From assembly GCA_021818605.1 (NCBI GenBank), contig JAKAUH010000890.1, positions 1-15,073 of the forward strand: 15,073 nucleotides of DNA. Reading direction: 5' to 3'. The position numbers and the translations under genes are program-made. Below are positions 7,432 to 14,588 of the stretch, one piece after another. The number at the start of each line of letters is the position of its first letter. Position 1 is the first letter of the stretch. Origin of the DNA: Planctomycetota bacterium (GTDB lineage Bacteria > Planctomycetota > Planctomycetia > Isosphaerales > Isosphaeraceae). The notes below the pieces were generated by a model. It was not told the origin of the DNA, did not search any database, and was given only the letters and a program-made list of their open reading frames with translations.

Positions 7432-8742
7432 TCACGCGGATTGGTCGAGGACCAGCGCGGAATGGGCGGGCCGCAGCGTGGGCTCGACGGCCGCGTGCGG
7501 CTCAACCCGGGTCTCGGGCATCGCCAGCCCGAAGAACGCCAGCGCCGCGGCGGCGATCGCCGACAGCACGAGGAAGCCGGCATCATAGCCGCCGGCCTTC
7601 ACGACGAAGCCCGTCATCAGGTTGCTCAGCGAGGCGCCGATGCCCGTCGCGGTGGCCAGCGCCCCCTGGAGCAGGTTGAACCGCCCGGTGCCGCGCGTCA
7701 GATCGGCGATCACCAGCACGCCCACCACGCCGAAGATCCCCGCGCCGATGCCATCAAGGATCTGGATCGCGACCAGTCCATATGGGCTGGTCGTCATCGT
7801 GTAGAGCATCCCACGGATCGGCAGCACCGCGAACCCGGCGAGGAACACGGGCCGCCGACCCCACGACACCGCCAGCCGGCTGGCCAGGAGCGCCACCGGC
7901 ACCATCACGAGCTGCGCGGCGATGATGCAGGCCGACATGGCACCGGCCGCGCCCTCACTCTGGCCGTCGGAGAGCTTCTGCCCGGCCAGCGGCAGCATCG
8001 CGGCGTTCGCCAGGTGGAACAGCACCACCGACGCCGAGAAGACGAGGATTCGACGATCGCGCAGCAGCTCGCCCAACCTCGCGATCCGCGGCTCTCCGGC
8101 GGCATCGGGTCCGACCCGTCCATCGTTCGCATACTGGTCGTCGGCGGAGCCCCGCGCCAGCTCGTGGTCGATCTCCTCGGGCCGGATGAACCGCGTCGCG
8201 ATGATCGTCAGCACGCACATCACCGCGAGAAGATAAAAGATCCCTTCATAAGCAATGCAATCGCCGATGATCATCGCCAGCACGGCCGCCATGACGTTCC
8301 CCGCGTGGTTGAACGCCTCGTTCCGCCCCGTCCGTCGCGAGAAACACGCGTGACCCACCAGGCCCAGCGTCACCGCCGCGATCGCCGGTGCGAAAACCAC
8401 CGAGGCGACACCCATCAGCACCTGAGCGCCCAGGATCGTCGTGAACGTCGGGTACTGCACCATCGCCACCGCGCCGATTGCCACCGCCAGCGCCGCAGTT
8501 GCGATCGCCAGCCGCTTGTGCCGCGTCCGGTCGATGAACGCACCGGCTGGCGTCTGGGCGAGCACCGACGCGAACCCCATCGCGGACATCGCGATCCCGA
8601 TGTGACCCCTGTCCCAGTGCCGGATCGTCAGATAGATCGCCAGGTACGGCCCGAGTCCGTCACGCACATCCGCCAGGAACACGTTCAGAGCATCAAGTGC
8701 CCTCAGGCTCGTCGATGACGCCGCTCGCCTTGTGCCAACCAT
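7432..8742 (-). CDS. MFS transporter
   Basis: The protein has 436 residues and about 12 hydrophobic segments, typical of the major facilitator superfamily. I chose the ATG at 8742 because AGGAG stands 10 nt before it and the protein then starts just ahead of the first membrane helix. Upstream in-frame starts (8799, 8817, 8928) would add a polar, implausible leader. The loop between helices 2 and 3 carries GAFIDRTRHKR, the expected MFS motif A region (G-x-x-x-D-R-x-x-x-R/K). A longer charged loop (EEIDHELARGSADDQYANDG and onward) separates the two six-helix halves. In the second half, SRLAVSWGRRP is the equivalent conserved loop. The substrate is unknown; efflux of small molecules is a guess from the family. 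It is divergent from blaI across a 307-bp gap. Confidence 0.9.
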   Translation of the reverse strand: MVGTRRAASSTSLRALDALNVFLADVRDGLGPYLAIYLTIRHWDRGHIGIAMSAMGFASVLAQTPAGAFIDRTRHKRLAIATAALAVAIGAVAMVQYPTFTTILGAQVLMGVASVVFAPAIAAVTLGLVGHACFSRRTGRNEAFNHAGNVMAAVLAMIIGDCIAYEGIFYLLAVMCVLTIIATRFIRPEEIDHELARGSADDQYANDGRVGPDAAGEPRIARLGELLRDRRILVFSASVVLFHLANAAMLPLAGQKLSDGQSEGAAGAMSACIIAAQLVMVPVALLASRLAVSWGRRPVFLAGFAVLPIRGMLYTMTTSPYGLVAIQILDGIGAGIFGVVGVLVIADLTRGTGRFNLLQGALATATGIGASLSNLMTGFVVKAGGYDAGFLVLSAIAAAALAFFGLAMPETRVEPHAAVEPTLRPAHSALVLDQSA

Positions 8743-8847
8743 CGTGCATTTGCTCCTGGTTTCCGCCGCGCCCGTCACCTGGACAGCCGTCGTGGTCATC
8801 CCCTGAGCAAGCGCCATGCCGTGCCCCAGATCCCCGCGTTTCAAGGG

Positions 8848-8925
8848 ATTCCGGGCACGTTCCCGCCCAGCAGGACCACGATCCGGGCACATTCCCCCCA
8901 CCGCACGGGGCTGTTCCCGCCCACG
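8848..8925. repeat. three imperfect copies of a CGGGCACRTTCCC-type repeat
   Basis: The copies start at 8848 (ATTCCGGGCACGTTCCCGCC), 8880 (GATCCGGGCACATTCCCCCC) and 8903 (GCACGGGGCTGTTCCCGCCC), so the period is irregular (32 and 23 bp). They lie in the gap between the divergent MFS and blaI genes, upstream of the blaI promoter and in the expected leader or promoter zone of the MFS gene. Regulatory sites and a dispersed repeat cluster are both possible. Confidence 0.5.
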
Positions 8926-8944
8926 CACCGGCCCGATGAGCCCC

Positions 8945-8974
8945 TTGACAGTCGCCGCGGCCAGCTCATATCCT
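8945..8974 (+). promoter_or_regulatory. sigma-70-type promoter of the blaI-M56 operon
   Basis: The -35 is a perfect TTGACA (8945-8950). After an 18-bp spacer the -10 is TATCCT (8969-8974). Transcription would start near 8981, giving a leader of about 70 nt before the ATG at 9050. Operator-like dyads begin at 8980, right at the predicted start site. Confidence 0.65.
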
Positions 8975-8979
8975 TGCCG

Positions 8980-9016
8980 TCAGACGAAACGACTGAAGTC
9001 TCAGACAGAAAGACTG
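8980..9016. promoter_or_regulatory. two phased operator-like dyads, candidate BlaI-type binding sites
   Basis: CAGAC-N5-GACTG occurs at 8981-8995 and again at 9002-9016, exactly 21 bp apart (two helical turns). The flanking T is shared, and 13 of 16 bases of TCAGAC...GACTG agree between copies. Each copy is a dyad apart from its central bases and one A/A mismatch per arm. The sites overlap or immediately follow the predicted start of transcription, the expected place for autorepression by the downstream BlaI-type protein. The half-site differs from the TACA/TGTA of staphylococcal BlaI/MecI. Confidence 0.6.
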
Positions 9017-9049
9017 GATTCGACCCACCTGGGGCGAGCGAGGGACACC

Positions 9050-9496
9050 ATGGCGAGGCCCGCTCAGGACATCACCGAATCGGAACTGTCGGTGCTGCGG
9101 ATCCTCTGGGACCGCGGACCGGCGACGATCCGGCAACTGACGGAAGTGCTCTATCCCGGCGGCGGAGCCGCTCAATATGCCACGGTCCAGAAGCTGCTCG
9201 ACCGGATGGAGACGAAGGGCCACGTCGCGCGGGATCGGAGCCTGTATGTGCACGTGTTTTCAGCAGCGCTCGACCGCGACGAGCTGATCGGCCGCCGGCT
9301 GCGGTCGCTGGCCGAGACACTCTGCGACGGCTCGATGACGCCGCTCTTGACTCACCTGGCGCGGGCGAAGGACCTCACCGACGCCGACCGCCTGGCGCTC
9401 CGGGCAGTCATTGACGAGCCGGACGTGGGACAGTCGACGTCAGGCCGACGTCGTCGGCCGTCTCGGTCGGGAGAGAACGGCGGATCGCGGGGATGA
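9050..9496 (+). CDS. BlaI/MecI/CopY family transcriptional repressor
   Basis: The protein has 148 residues. The ATG at 9050 has GAGG 6 nt upstream. Residues about 5-75 form the winged-helix DNA-binding domain: ITESELSVLRILWDRGPATI, recognition helix region around YATVQKLLDRMETKGHV, then the wing (ARDRSLYVHVFSA). This is the classical BlaI/MecI pattern. Residues 75-125 are the helical dimerisation domain that the partner protease cleaves in characterised systems. The last 20 or so residues are a basic, Arg/Ser/Gly-rich extension beyond the usual family length of about 120-130. It is followed 48 bp later by the M56 protease gene, so the two form the standard repressor/antirepressor pair. It probably represses its own operon through the dyads at 8980-9016. 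Confidence 0.93.
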   Translation: MARPAQDITESELSVLRILWDRGPATIRQLTEVLYPGGGAAQYATVQKLLDRMETKGHVARDRSLYVHVFSAALDRDELIGRRLRSLAETLCDGSMTPLLTHLARAKDLTDADRLALRAVIDEPDVGQSTSGRRRRPSRSGENGGSRG

Positions 9497-9544
9497 AAAT
9501 CGAAGAGGACCGAGCGGCGCAAGGCAGAGCCTGGGAGACTGCTC

Positions 9545-12067
9545 ATGGAATCGCTGGTGCACGGCATGCTGAGCAACGCGGCGGCGGTGGCCCTGCTGGC
9601 GGTCCCCATTGTGATCGTTGCGAGGCTCGCGCGCCGGCCCGCGCTGGTACACGGCGTCTGCCTGCTGGCGCTTTTGAAGCTCGTCACGCCGCCCGTCCTG
9701 CCGGTGCCGATCGCCGTTCTCGAACCAGTGCCGCCAGCCCCGGAGACGGTCGGGCCGGACATCCCGGATGACGAGGTGTACGAAGCTGATTCCGGGTCGG
9801 AACTCACGCCCGAGGATCTTGATGCCTTGCCGGCGATGGCTGTCTCGCAGGACGAAAGGCTCGATGAAGCCGATCACCCGGCGAACGTCCGCACCTGGCC
9901 GTGGGAACGGCCCGCGCTCCTGCTAATCCTCGCCGGCGCGACAGCGTGGTGGGGATTGGCCCTGGTGCGGATCGTCCGGTTCCAACGGGCGCTCGGCGAC
10001 GCCCGGCCGATGCCGGCGGTGGGCCAGGCCGAGGTTGATGCGACCGCCGCGCGGATCGGCCTGGGCCGCGCCCCTCGCGCCTTCCTCGTGCCTGGCGACG
10101 TGCCGCCGATGATCTGGGCGGTCGGATGGCAAGCGCGGCTGCTGGTGCCGGCGCGGCTATGGGACTCGCTCAATGGAGAAGAGCGCTCGGCACTCCTGCT
10201 GCACGAACTGGCTCATCTGAAGCGCCGCGATCACTGGATCCGCTGGGCCGAGCTGGCGATCGCCGGCCTCTACTGGTGGAACCCGTCGCTCTGGTGGTTG
10301 CGCCGGGCGCTCCGCGAGGCCGAGGAACAATGCTGCGACGCCTGGGTCGTCTGGGCGATGCCCCGCGGCGGCGCGCGGACCTATGCCTCGGCGCTTGTCG
10401 CGGCGCTCGAATTCGTCTCGGGTTCTCACAAGGCGCCGGTGGCGGCCGCGTCGGCCACGCTCGGCAATGGACATGTCTCCAGCATGAAGAGGAGGCTACG
10501 CATGATCGTCAAGGCCCGGACCCCCCGAGCCCTTTCATGGCCCGGAAAACTCGCCGTTGCGTGCCTTTCGGCCCTGCTGCTCCCGCTGGCCCCAGGCTGG
10601 GCTCAGAGGGCGATCGGCGATGGTGCGAAGCAGTCGATTCAGGAGCCGCCAGCGGCTGCGCCTGCTGACGGGGATCACGAACGCTGGTTTGCCAGGCTTG
10701 CCGAGGAACTGTGGGACACCGACCTGAAGCTCCTCGACGCTCGCGTCGCACTGGAGACGACAAGGCGGTCACCGATCGAGGACCAGCAGCGCGAGCAGTT
10801 GATCGGCGAGGCGTTCAAGAAGGACCCCGATGCCCGCGACCTTCTCCAGCAGATCACGGAGGCCAGGAAGACGCTCAGGGAGGCCATGAGGAAGGCCCGC
10901 CACGCCGAAGACCCGTCGATTGTGGCAGCGTCGAACCACTTGCGGAACCTGACCCAGCAATGGAGCGACCTCTGGGAGCAGAAGCGCGACGAGATCGCCG
11001 CGAAGCTGGACCTCGGGGGCGAGGATCAGAAACCCAACGCGCTGGCCGCCAGAGTCCACGAGCTCGAAACGACCATCGACCAGCTCGAGCGGAAGAAGTC
11101 CCGGCTGGAGGAGCTGATGAGTGACCCCGCGGGCGGCCGGCAACGCTCGCGGGACGATGTCCTCGTTCGAGCCAGGGCCAGGCACGACCAGGGCGATGAA
11201 GCCCGCAAGGACGGCCGGGATCGCGACACCGCCACGCGGCTCGAGGCGCAGCTCAAGGAGCTAAAGCACAGGCTCGCCCGCGATCTCGACCCGCTGAGCG
11301 ACGCGATCCGGAAGGAGCTCGACCGCACCCTCGACAACCTCCAGCAGGCCCTCGAAAAGGACAGGATGACGCCCGAGGACCTGCGGCGGGCGGTGGAGAA
11401 GTCGCGGAAGGATCTGAGTGAATCCTTCCGCCAGGGCGGGCCGCTGGAGAAGTCGTTGCGTGAGGCCGCCGAGCGGGCCCGCCAGCACCTCCGCGAGTCA
11501 ATGGAACGCTCGCTGGACGACGCCCGTCGCCAGAGCGAGGAGGCCCTCGACCGATTCCGGGCGCATCGCGACGAGCAGACGAAACACGCCGCCGAGCTCG
11601 CCGAGCAGCATCGGCGGCGGATCGAGGAGCAGCGCAAGGCCATCGAGGCGCGGCGGGACCAGACGCTCCGCGATGTCGAGCGGCTCCGCGATCAGATGCA
11701 CGGCCTGCGACAGCGTCCGCAGGAAAGCCAGGAGCGGGCCGCGAGCAGGGCCGCGGAGAAGCCTCCGGCGACCGAGGCGACGAAGAAGCCCGAGCGGCCC
11801 GATTCCACCCGGGCCGAGCTCGACGCCGCACGAAAGGAGATCCGCGACCTGCGGCTGAAGCTCCTGGAGGCCAACCGCCAGCTCAGGCAGCTCCAGCGCC
11901 CGAGCCGCGAGGCCCGTCGGCCCGCACCGGCCATCCGGCCCGCGGAACGCGCCCCGTCCCGCGACGACTACGAGCGCCGCTTCCGCGAGCTGGACGACAA
12001 GATGAGCCGGCTGCTGAAAGAGCTCGAAGGCCTGAAGAACCGCGATGCGCCGAACTCTCGGCAGTGA
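9545..12067 (+). CDS. M56 (BlaR1-like) membrane metalloprotease with long coiled-coil C-terminus
   Basis: The protein has 840 residues; the start at 9545 has GGGAG about 7 nt upstream. Likely membrane segments are near 8-29, 36-59, 122-145 and 328-352. The zinc site is HELAH at 220-224, with Glu261 as third ligand in EEQCCD (the M56 E-x-x-C-D pattern). WWNPSLWWLRRA (244-255) is the conserved segment between them. In BlaR1/MecR1 the part after the last helix is a penicillin-binding sensor. Here it is replaced by about 490 residues (353-840) of Arg/Glu/Lys/Gln-rich, strongly helical sequence with heptad-like Leu spacing, broken by a Pro-rich link near 735-755. No S-x-x-K transpeptidase motif is evident in the tail. 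Cleavage of the BlaI partner upon a signal is the expected role. The signal is unknown. Confidence 0.9.
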   Translation: MESLVHGMLSNAAAVALLAVPIVIVARLARRPALVHGVCLLALLKLVTPPVLPVPIAVLEPVPPAPETVGPDIPDDEVYEADSGSELTPEDLDALPAMAVSQDERLDEADHPANVRTWPWERPALLLILAGATAWWGLALVRIVRFQRALGDARPMPAVGQAEVDATAARIGLGRAPRAFLVPGDVPPMIWAVGWQARLLVPARLWDSLNGEERSALLLHELAHLKRRDHWIRWAELAIAGLYWWNPSLWWLRRALREAEEQCCDAWVVWAMPRGGARTYASALVAALEFVSGSHKAPVAAASATLGNGHVSSMKRRLRMIVKARTPRALSWPGKLAVACLSALLLPLAPGWAQRAIGDGAKQSIQEPPAAAPADGDHERWFARLAEELWDTDLKLLDARVALETTRRSPIEDQQREQLIGEAFKKDPDARDLLQQITEARKTLREAMRKARHAEDPSIVAASNHLRNLTQQWSDLWEQKRDEIAAKLDLGGEDQKPNALAARVHELETTIDQLERKKSRLEELMSDPAGGRQRSRDDVLVRARARHDQGDEARKDGRDRDTATRLEAQLKELKHRLARDLDPLSDAIRKELDRTLDNLQQALEKDRMTPEDLRRAVEKSRKDLSESFRQGGPLEKSLREAAERARQHLRESMERSLDDARRQSEEALDRFRAHRDEQTKHAAELAEQHRRRIEEQRKAIEARRDQTLRDVERLRDQMHGLRQRPQESQERAASRAAEKPPATEATKKPERPDSTRAELDAARKEIRDLRLKLLEANRQLRQLQRPSREARRPAPAIRPAERAPSRDDYERRFRELDDKMSRLLKELEGLKNRDAPNSRQ

Positions 12068-12082
12068 CGTCAGCCCAAGGCG

Positions 12083-12102
12083 CCGGGCGAACCGTTCGCC
12101 GG
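12083..12102. terminator. hairpin just after the M56 gene
   Basis: CCGG-G-CGAA (12083-12090) pairs with TTCGCCGG (12095-12102), eight base pairs with one bulged G around a short loop. It begins 15 bp after the M56 stop. It lacks a T-run, so termination is only suggested. Confidence 0.35.
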
Positions 12103-12127
12103 TCCGTCCCGGCACTCATACCCGCCG

Positions 12128-12166
12128 GCGAGAGCGCCGCGGCATCAGGTGCCGAGGCGCTCTCGC
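12128..12166. terminator. strong hairpin at the convergent M56/MOSC gene ends
   Basis: GCGAGAGCGCC (12128-12138) pairs perfectly with GGCGCTCTCGC (12156-12166), 11 bp. After a 2x2 mismatch, an inner GGCA/TGCC stem closes a 5-nt loop. The structure includes the last codons and the stop codon (12145-12147) of the MOSC gene. Its position between two converging genes suggests a bidirectional terminator or an RNA 3'-end block. No T-run follows on either strand. Confidence 0.5.
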
Positions 12167-12780
12167 AACCACTTCCTCCAGACCGCCGCCAGCGCCGGCA
12201 CGCCGAGCAGCCGCCGCAGCGCGGCCGGGTCGGCGTCATGATCGAGCACCAGGCGGAACATCTCGGCGACGGTGATCCGCGACACGTCCTCGACCAACCG
12301 CTCGATCGCGTCGCCGGGGCCGACTGAGCCTTCCTCCAGGACGGCGAAGTAGATCCCGGGCTTGCCGGCGCGGACGAAGGCCTTCACCATCCCGGGGTCG
12401 TCGAACCGGATGCCCAGCTTGAAGCACGGCAGCCTCGGCTGCGTGACGACCAGCCGGGCCGTGCCGACGCGGAACTCGTCGCCGATGTGTACTGTGTCCT
12501 CGAGCAGGCCCTCGGTCGTCAGGTTCTCGCCGAAATTCCCGGGCGTCAGCTCGCGGCCGAGCTGCTCGGCCCAGGATGCGTAATGCTCAGACGCGTAGGA
12601 ATAGACGGCCTTCTCCGCGCCGCCGTGGACCGTGAGGTCCGCCTGGCCGTCGCCGTCGAGGTTCAGCCGGCGCACGATCACGCGCGACGATACCGGACTC
12701 TTGAAGATACCCGTCGCGACCGTCCCGCCGTTCCAGCTTACCTCGCGCGGCAGGCCAAGATTGACTGACGCCACTCGCAT
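12145..12780 (-). CDS. MOSC domain protein, YiiM-like
   Basis: The protein has 211 residues. The ATG at 12780 has GAGG 7 nt upstream. The family hallmarks are DLTVHGGAEKAVYSY (about 48-62), GNFGENLTTEGL (81-92) and QPRLPCFKLGIRF, with Cys119 as the conserved cysteine proposed to bind the molybdenum cofactor sulfur. Residues about 165-211 match the small C-terminal helical domain found in YiiM relatives. E. coli YiiM protects against N-hydroxylated base analogues; whether this protein does so is an inference from family only. It lies 24 bp downstream of the CGNR regulator gene on the same strand, so the two are probably co-transcribed from the promoter near 13510. Confidence 0.9.
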   Translation of the reverse strand: MRVASVNLGLPREVSWNGGTVATGIFKSPVSSRVIVRRLNLDGDGQADLTVHGGAEKAVYSYASEHYASWAEQLGRELTPGNFGENLTTEGLLEDTVHIGDEFRVGTARLVVTQPRLPCFKLGIRFDDPGMVKAFVRAGKPGIYFAVLEEGSVGPGDAIERLVEDVSRITVAEMFRLVLDHDADPAALRRLLGVPALAAVWRKWLRERLGT

Positions 12781-12804
12781 GAAACACCCTCTGCCCGAAA
12801 TAGG

Positions 12805-13431
12805 TCAACCGTCCGCCTTCCGCCGGCTCCGGTGTGCGGCCTGCTTCGCCCGATTGCCGCAGATCGCCATGCTGCACCACCGACGGCCCCGGCCCCGCGT
12901 GCGATCGACGAACAGCAGTGTGCAGGTCGAACCCTCGCAGGCTTTCACATAGGGAAAGTCCTCCGAGCCCACGAATCGCGCCAGCTCCTCGCCAATCGGC
13001 AGCAGCAGCGACTCGGGAGACCGCCATCGCCGCAGCGTCTTCAACTCCAGGACGGAAGCCCCTTCGCCGGTTCCAGGCGCAACCTGGATGTACTGGTCGT
13101 CGCGCTCGAGTAGCCGGTTGAGCGGCTCCAGCTCGCGCAGGTTGTCGGCGCTGAGCGCGCGACCGCTCCGCGTCCGGATGAACCCCCGGAACCATTCGCG
13201 CAGGTTCCGGGCCTGGGTCGCGACGGCATCCAGCTCGCCCGGCATCGCGCGGGCCTTCAGCGCCTTCAGCACCTTCGCCGGCACCAGCCCCGCCTGCTCC
13301 AGCCAGGTGATCAGCCCGTCGCCGTCCTCGATCCAGTCGACCGGCTCATCTTCCGGCGTGGCCAGGGTGTTGAGGAAGTCGAGCCCCAGCGAGCCGGAGA
13401 TGAAGAACGCCGGCGGTTTCGCCTGTCTCAT
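12805..13431 (-). CDS. CGNR zinc finger / ABATE domain putative transcriptional regulator
   Basis: The protein has 208 residues. The ATG at 13431 has GAGG 9 nt upstream. The N-terminal part (about 8-150) fits the ABATE domain (GLDFLNTLAT near the start, RNLREWFRGFIRTR in the middle), thought to sense a ligand. The C-terminus holds a zinc-finger-like site with Cys165, Cys170, Cys186 and Cys191, the last within the family signature CGNRAK. Members are believed to be DNA-binding regulators, usually next to the genes they control. Here it is divergent from an alpha/beta hydrolase, across a perfect inverted repeat that carries promoter elements for both directions, and it precedes the MOSC gene. 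Repression of both directions is the simplest model. Confidence 0.92.
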   Translation of the reverse strand: MRQAKPPAFFISGSLGLDFLNTLATPEDEPVDWIEDGDGLITWLEQAGLVPAKVLKALKARAMPGELDAVATQARNLREWFRGFIRTRSGRALSADNLRELEPLNRLLERDDQYIQVAPGTGEGASVLELKTLRRWRSPESLLLPIGEELARFVGSEDFPYVKACEGSTCTLLFVDRTRGRGRRWCSMAICGNRAKQAAHRSRRKADG

Positions 13432-13476
13432 CCGGTGCAGCCTCGTACTTCCTCGTCATAACCATTTATTGCCTAC

Positions 13477-13510
13477 TTGACAGGTTACACCAGGAACCGT
13501 AACCTGTCAA
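13477..13510. promoter_or_regulatory. perfect 12-bp inverted repeat acting as symmetric divergent promoter/operator
   Basis: TTGACAGGTTAC (13477-13488) and GTAACCTGTCAA (13499-13510) are exact reverse complements around a 10-bp spacer. On the plus strand TTGACA (13477-13482) is followed, after 17 bp, by TAACCT (13500-13505). On the minus strand the same -35, 17-bp spacer and -10 occur by symmetry (-35 at 13510-13505, -10 at 13487-13482). The leader would be about 150 nt to the hydrolase and about 45 nt to the CGNR gene. A regulator bound to the dyad would cover both promoters. The -10 matches consensus at only three of six positions. Confidence 0.7.
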
Positions 13511-13663
13511 CGAATCGCAGGCCAGTTTCCGGGAATCCGCCATTTGAACTGGAGCCCAGGGGCGGATACTGGTGGACAATGCCCACCCTACCGGACGGGC
13601 CCGAAGCCCAAGAAACCTTCCTGCGTTGCATGGCCCGGTTACCCAATCCAGCGGAGAGTCGAG

Positions 13664-14518
13664 ATGCCTACCGTCCGATACCGCACGATCGATGTCGACG
13701 GGCTCGAGGTGTTCCACCGCGAGGCCGGCGATCCCGGGGCGCCGGCGATCTTGCTGCTCCACGGCTTTCCCAGCTCGAGCCACATGTTCCGCGACCTGAT
13801 CCCCCTATTGGCCGATCGGTTCCGCGTGGTCGCACCCGACCTGCCAGGGTTCGGCCGCACGGCCATGCCGGCGCGCGAGGAGTTCGCGTACACGTTCGAC
13901 AACCTCGCCCGGGTCGTGGAGCGCTTCACCGAGCTCGTGGGCCTCGACCGGTTCGCGCTCTATGTGTTCGACTACGGCGCGCCGACGGGCTTCCGCATCG
14001 CGACGCGGCATCCCGAGCGGATCACCGCGATCATCTCGCAGAACGGCAACGCCTACGAGGAGGGCCTGAGCAGCGGCTGGGACCCGATTCGCGCCTACTG
14101 GCGCGACCCGTCGCCCGCCAACCGCCAGGCGCTCTGCTCCTTCCTGACTCCTCAGACGACGCTCTGGCAATACACCCACGGCGTCCCCGACAAAACAGCC
14201 GTCTCGCCCGACGGCTACTCGCTCGACGACTTCTACCTGGCGAGGCCGGGGGCCGATGAGGTCCAGCTCGACCTGTTCCGCGACTACGCGAGCAACGTGG
14301 CGCTGTACCCCGCGTTTCAGGAGTATTTCCGACGGCGCCAACCGCGATTCCTGGCGATCTGGGGCCGGAACGATCCCTTCTTCCTGCCCGCGGGCGCCGA
14401 GGCATTCCGGCGTGACATCCCGGCGGCCGACGTCCGCTTCCTCGACACCGGCCACTTCGCGCTTGAGACGCACGCCGGTCCGATCGCCGCGGCGATCCGG
14501 GAGCTCCTGTGCGAGTGA
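13664..14518 (+). CDS. alpha/beta fold hydrolase, haloalkane dehalogenase/epoxide hydrolase-like
   Basis: The protein has 284 residues. The ATG at 13664 (GGAG 7 nt upstream) is preferred to an in-frame start at 13544 that would add a leader with no counterpart in the family. The oxyanion segment is HGFPSSSHMF (33-42). The nucleophile is Asp103 in VFDYGAP, an aspartate as in haloalkane dehalogenases and epoxide hydrolases rather than the serine of esterases. The acid is probably Asp237 (WGRNDPFF) and the base His264 (DTGHFALETH). Residues about 135-215 form the cap. An Asp nucleophile supports hydrolysis of C-halogen or epoxide bonds through an ester intermediate, but the real substrate is unknown. 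It is followed 70 bp later by a HAD type II gene and regulated, by position, by the divergent CGNR protein. Confidence 0.9.
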   Translation: MPTVRYRTIDVDGLEVFHREAGDPGAPAILLLHGFPSSSHMFRDLIPLLADRFRVVAPDLPGFGRTAMPAREEFAYTFDNLARVVERFTELVGLDRFALYVFDYGAPTGFRIATRHPERITAIISQNGNAYEEGLSSGWDPIRAYWRDPSPANRQALCSFLTPQTTLWQYTHGVPDKTAVSPDGYSLDDFYLARPGADEVQLDLFRDYASNVALYPAFQEYFRRRQPRFLAIWGRNDPFFLPAGAEAFRRDIPAADVRFLDTGHFALETHAGPIAAAIRELLCE

Positions 14519-14588
14519 GTCCGGCAGGCAAAATGAGACGCGTTGATGATGGTCGTCGACAATTGACCGCCCAGGACGGAGATCCGAG

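Noticed and set aside
7393..8718. Plus-strand open frame of about 440 codons opposite the MFS transporter
   Set aside because: It is rich in His/Arg/Asp in the way antisense frames of membrane proteins are. The minus strand gives a clear 12-helix transporter.
8743..8928. N-terminal extension of the MFS protein to 8928
   Set aside because: The extra 62 residues are polar and Arg/Gly-rich, run through the intergenic repeat cluster and lack a suitable ribosome site. AGGAG before 8742 supports the shorter form.
13571..13587. Inverted repeat GGTGG...CCACC in the hydrolase leader
   Set aside because: The stem is only 5 bp with a 7-nt loop. That is too weak to call a regulatory element or attenuator.
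13544..13663. Upstream in-frame start for the alpha/beta hydrolase
   Set aside because: The added 40 residues have no family counterpart. GGAG sits correctly before the ATG at 13664.
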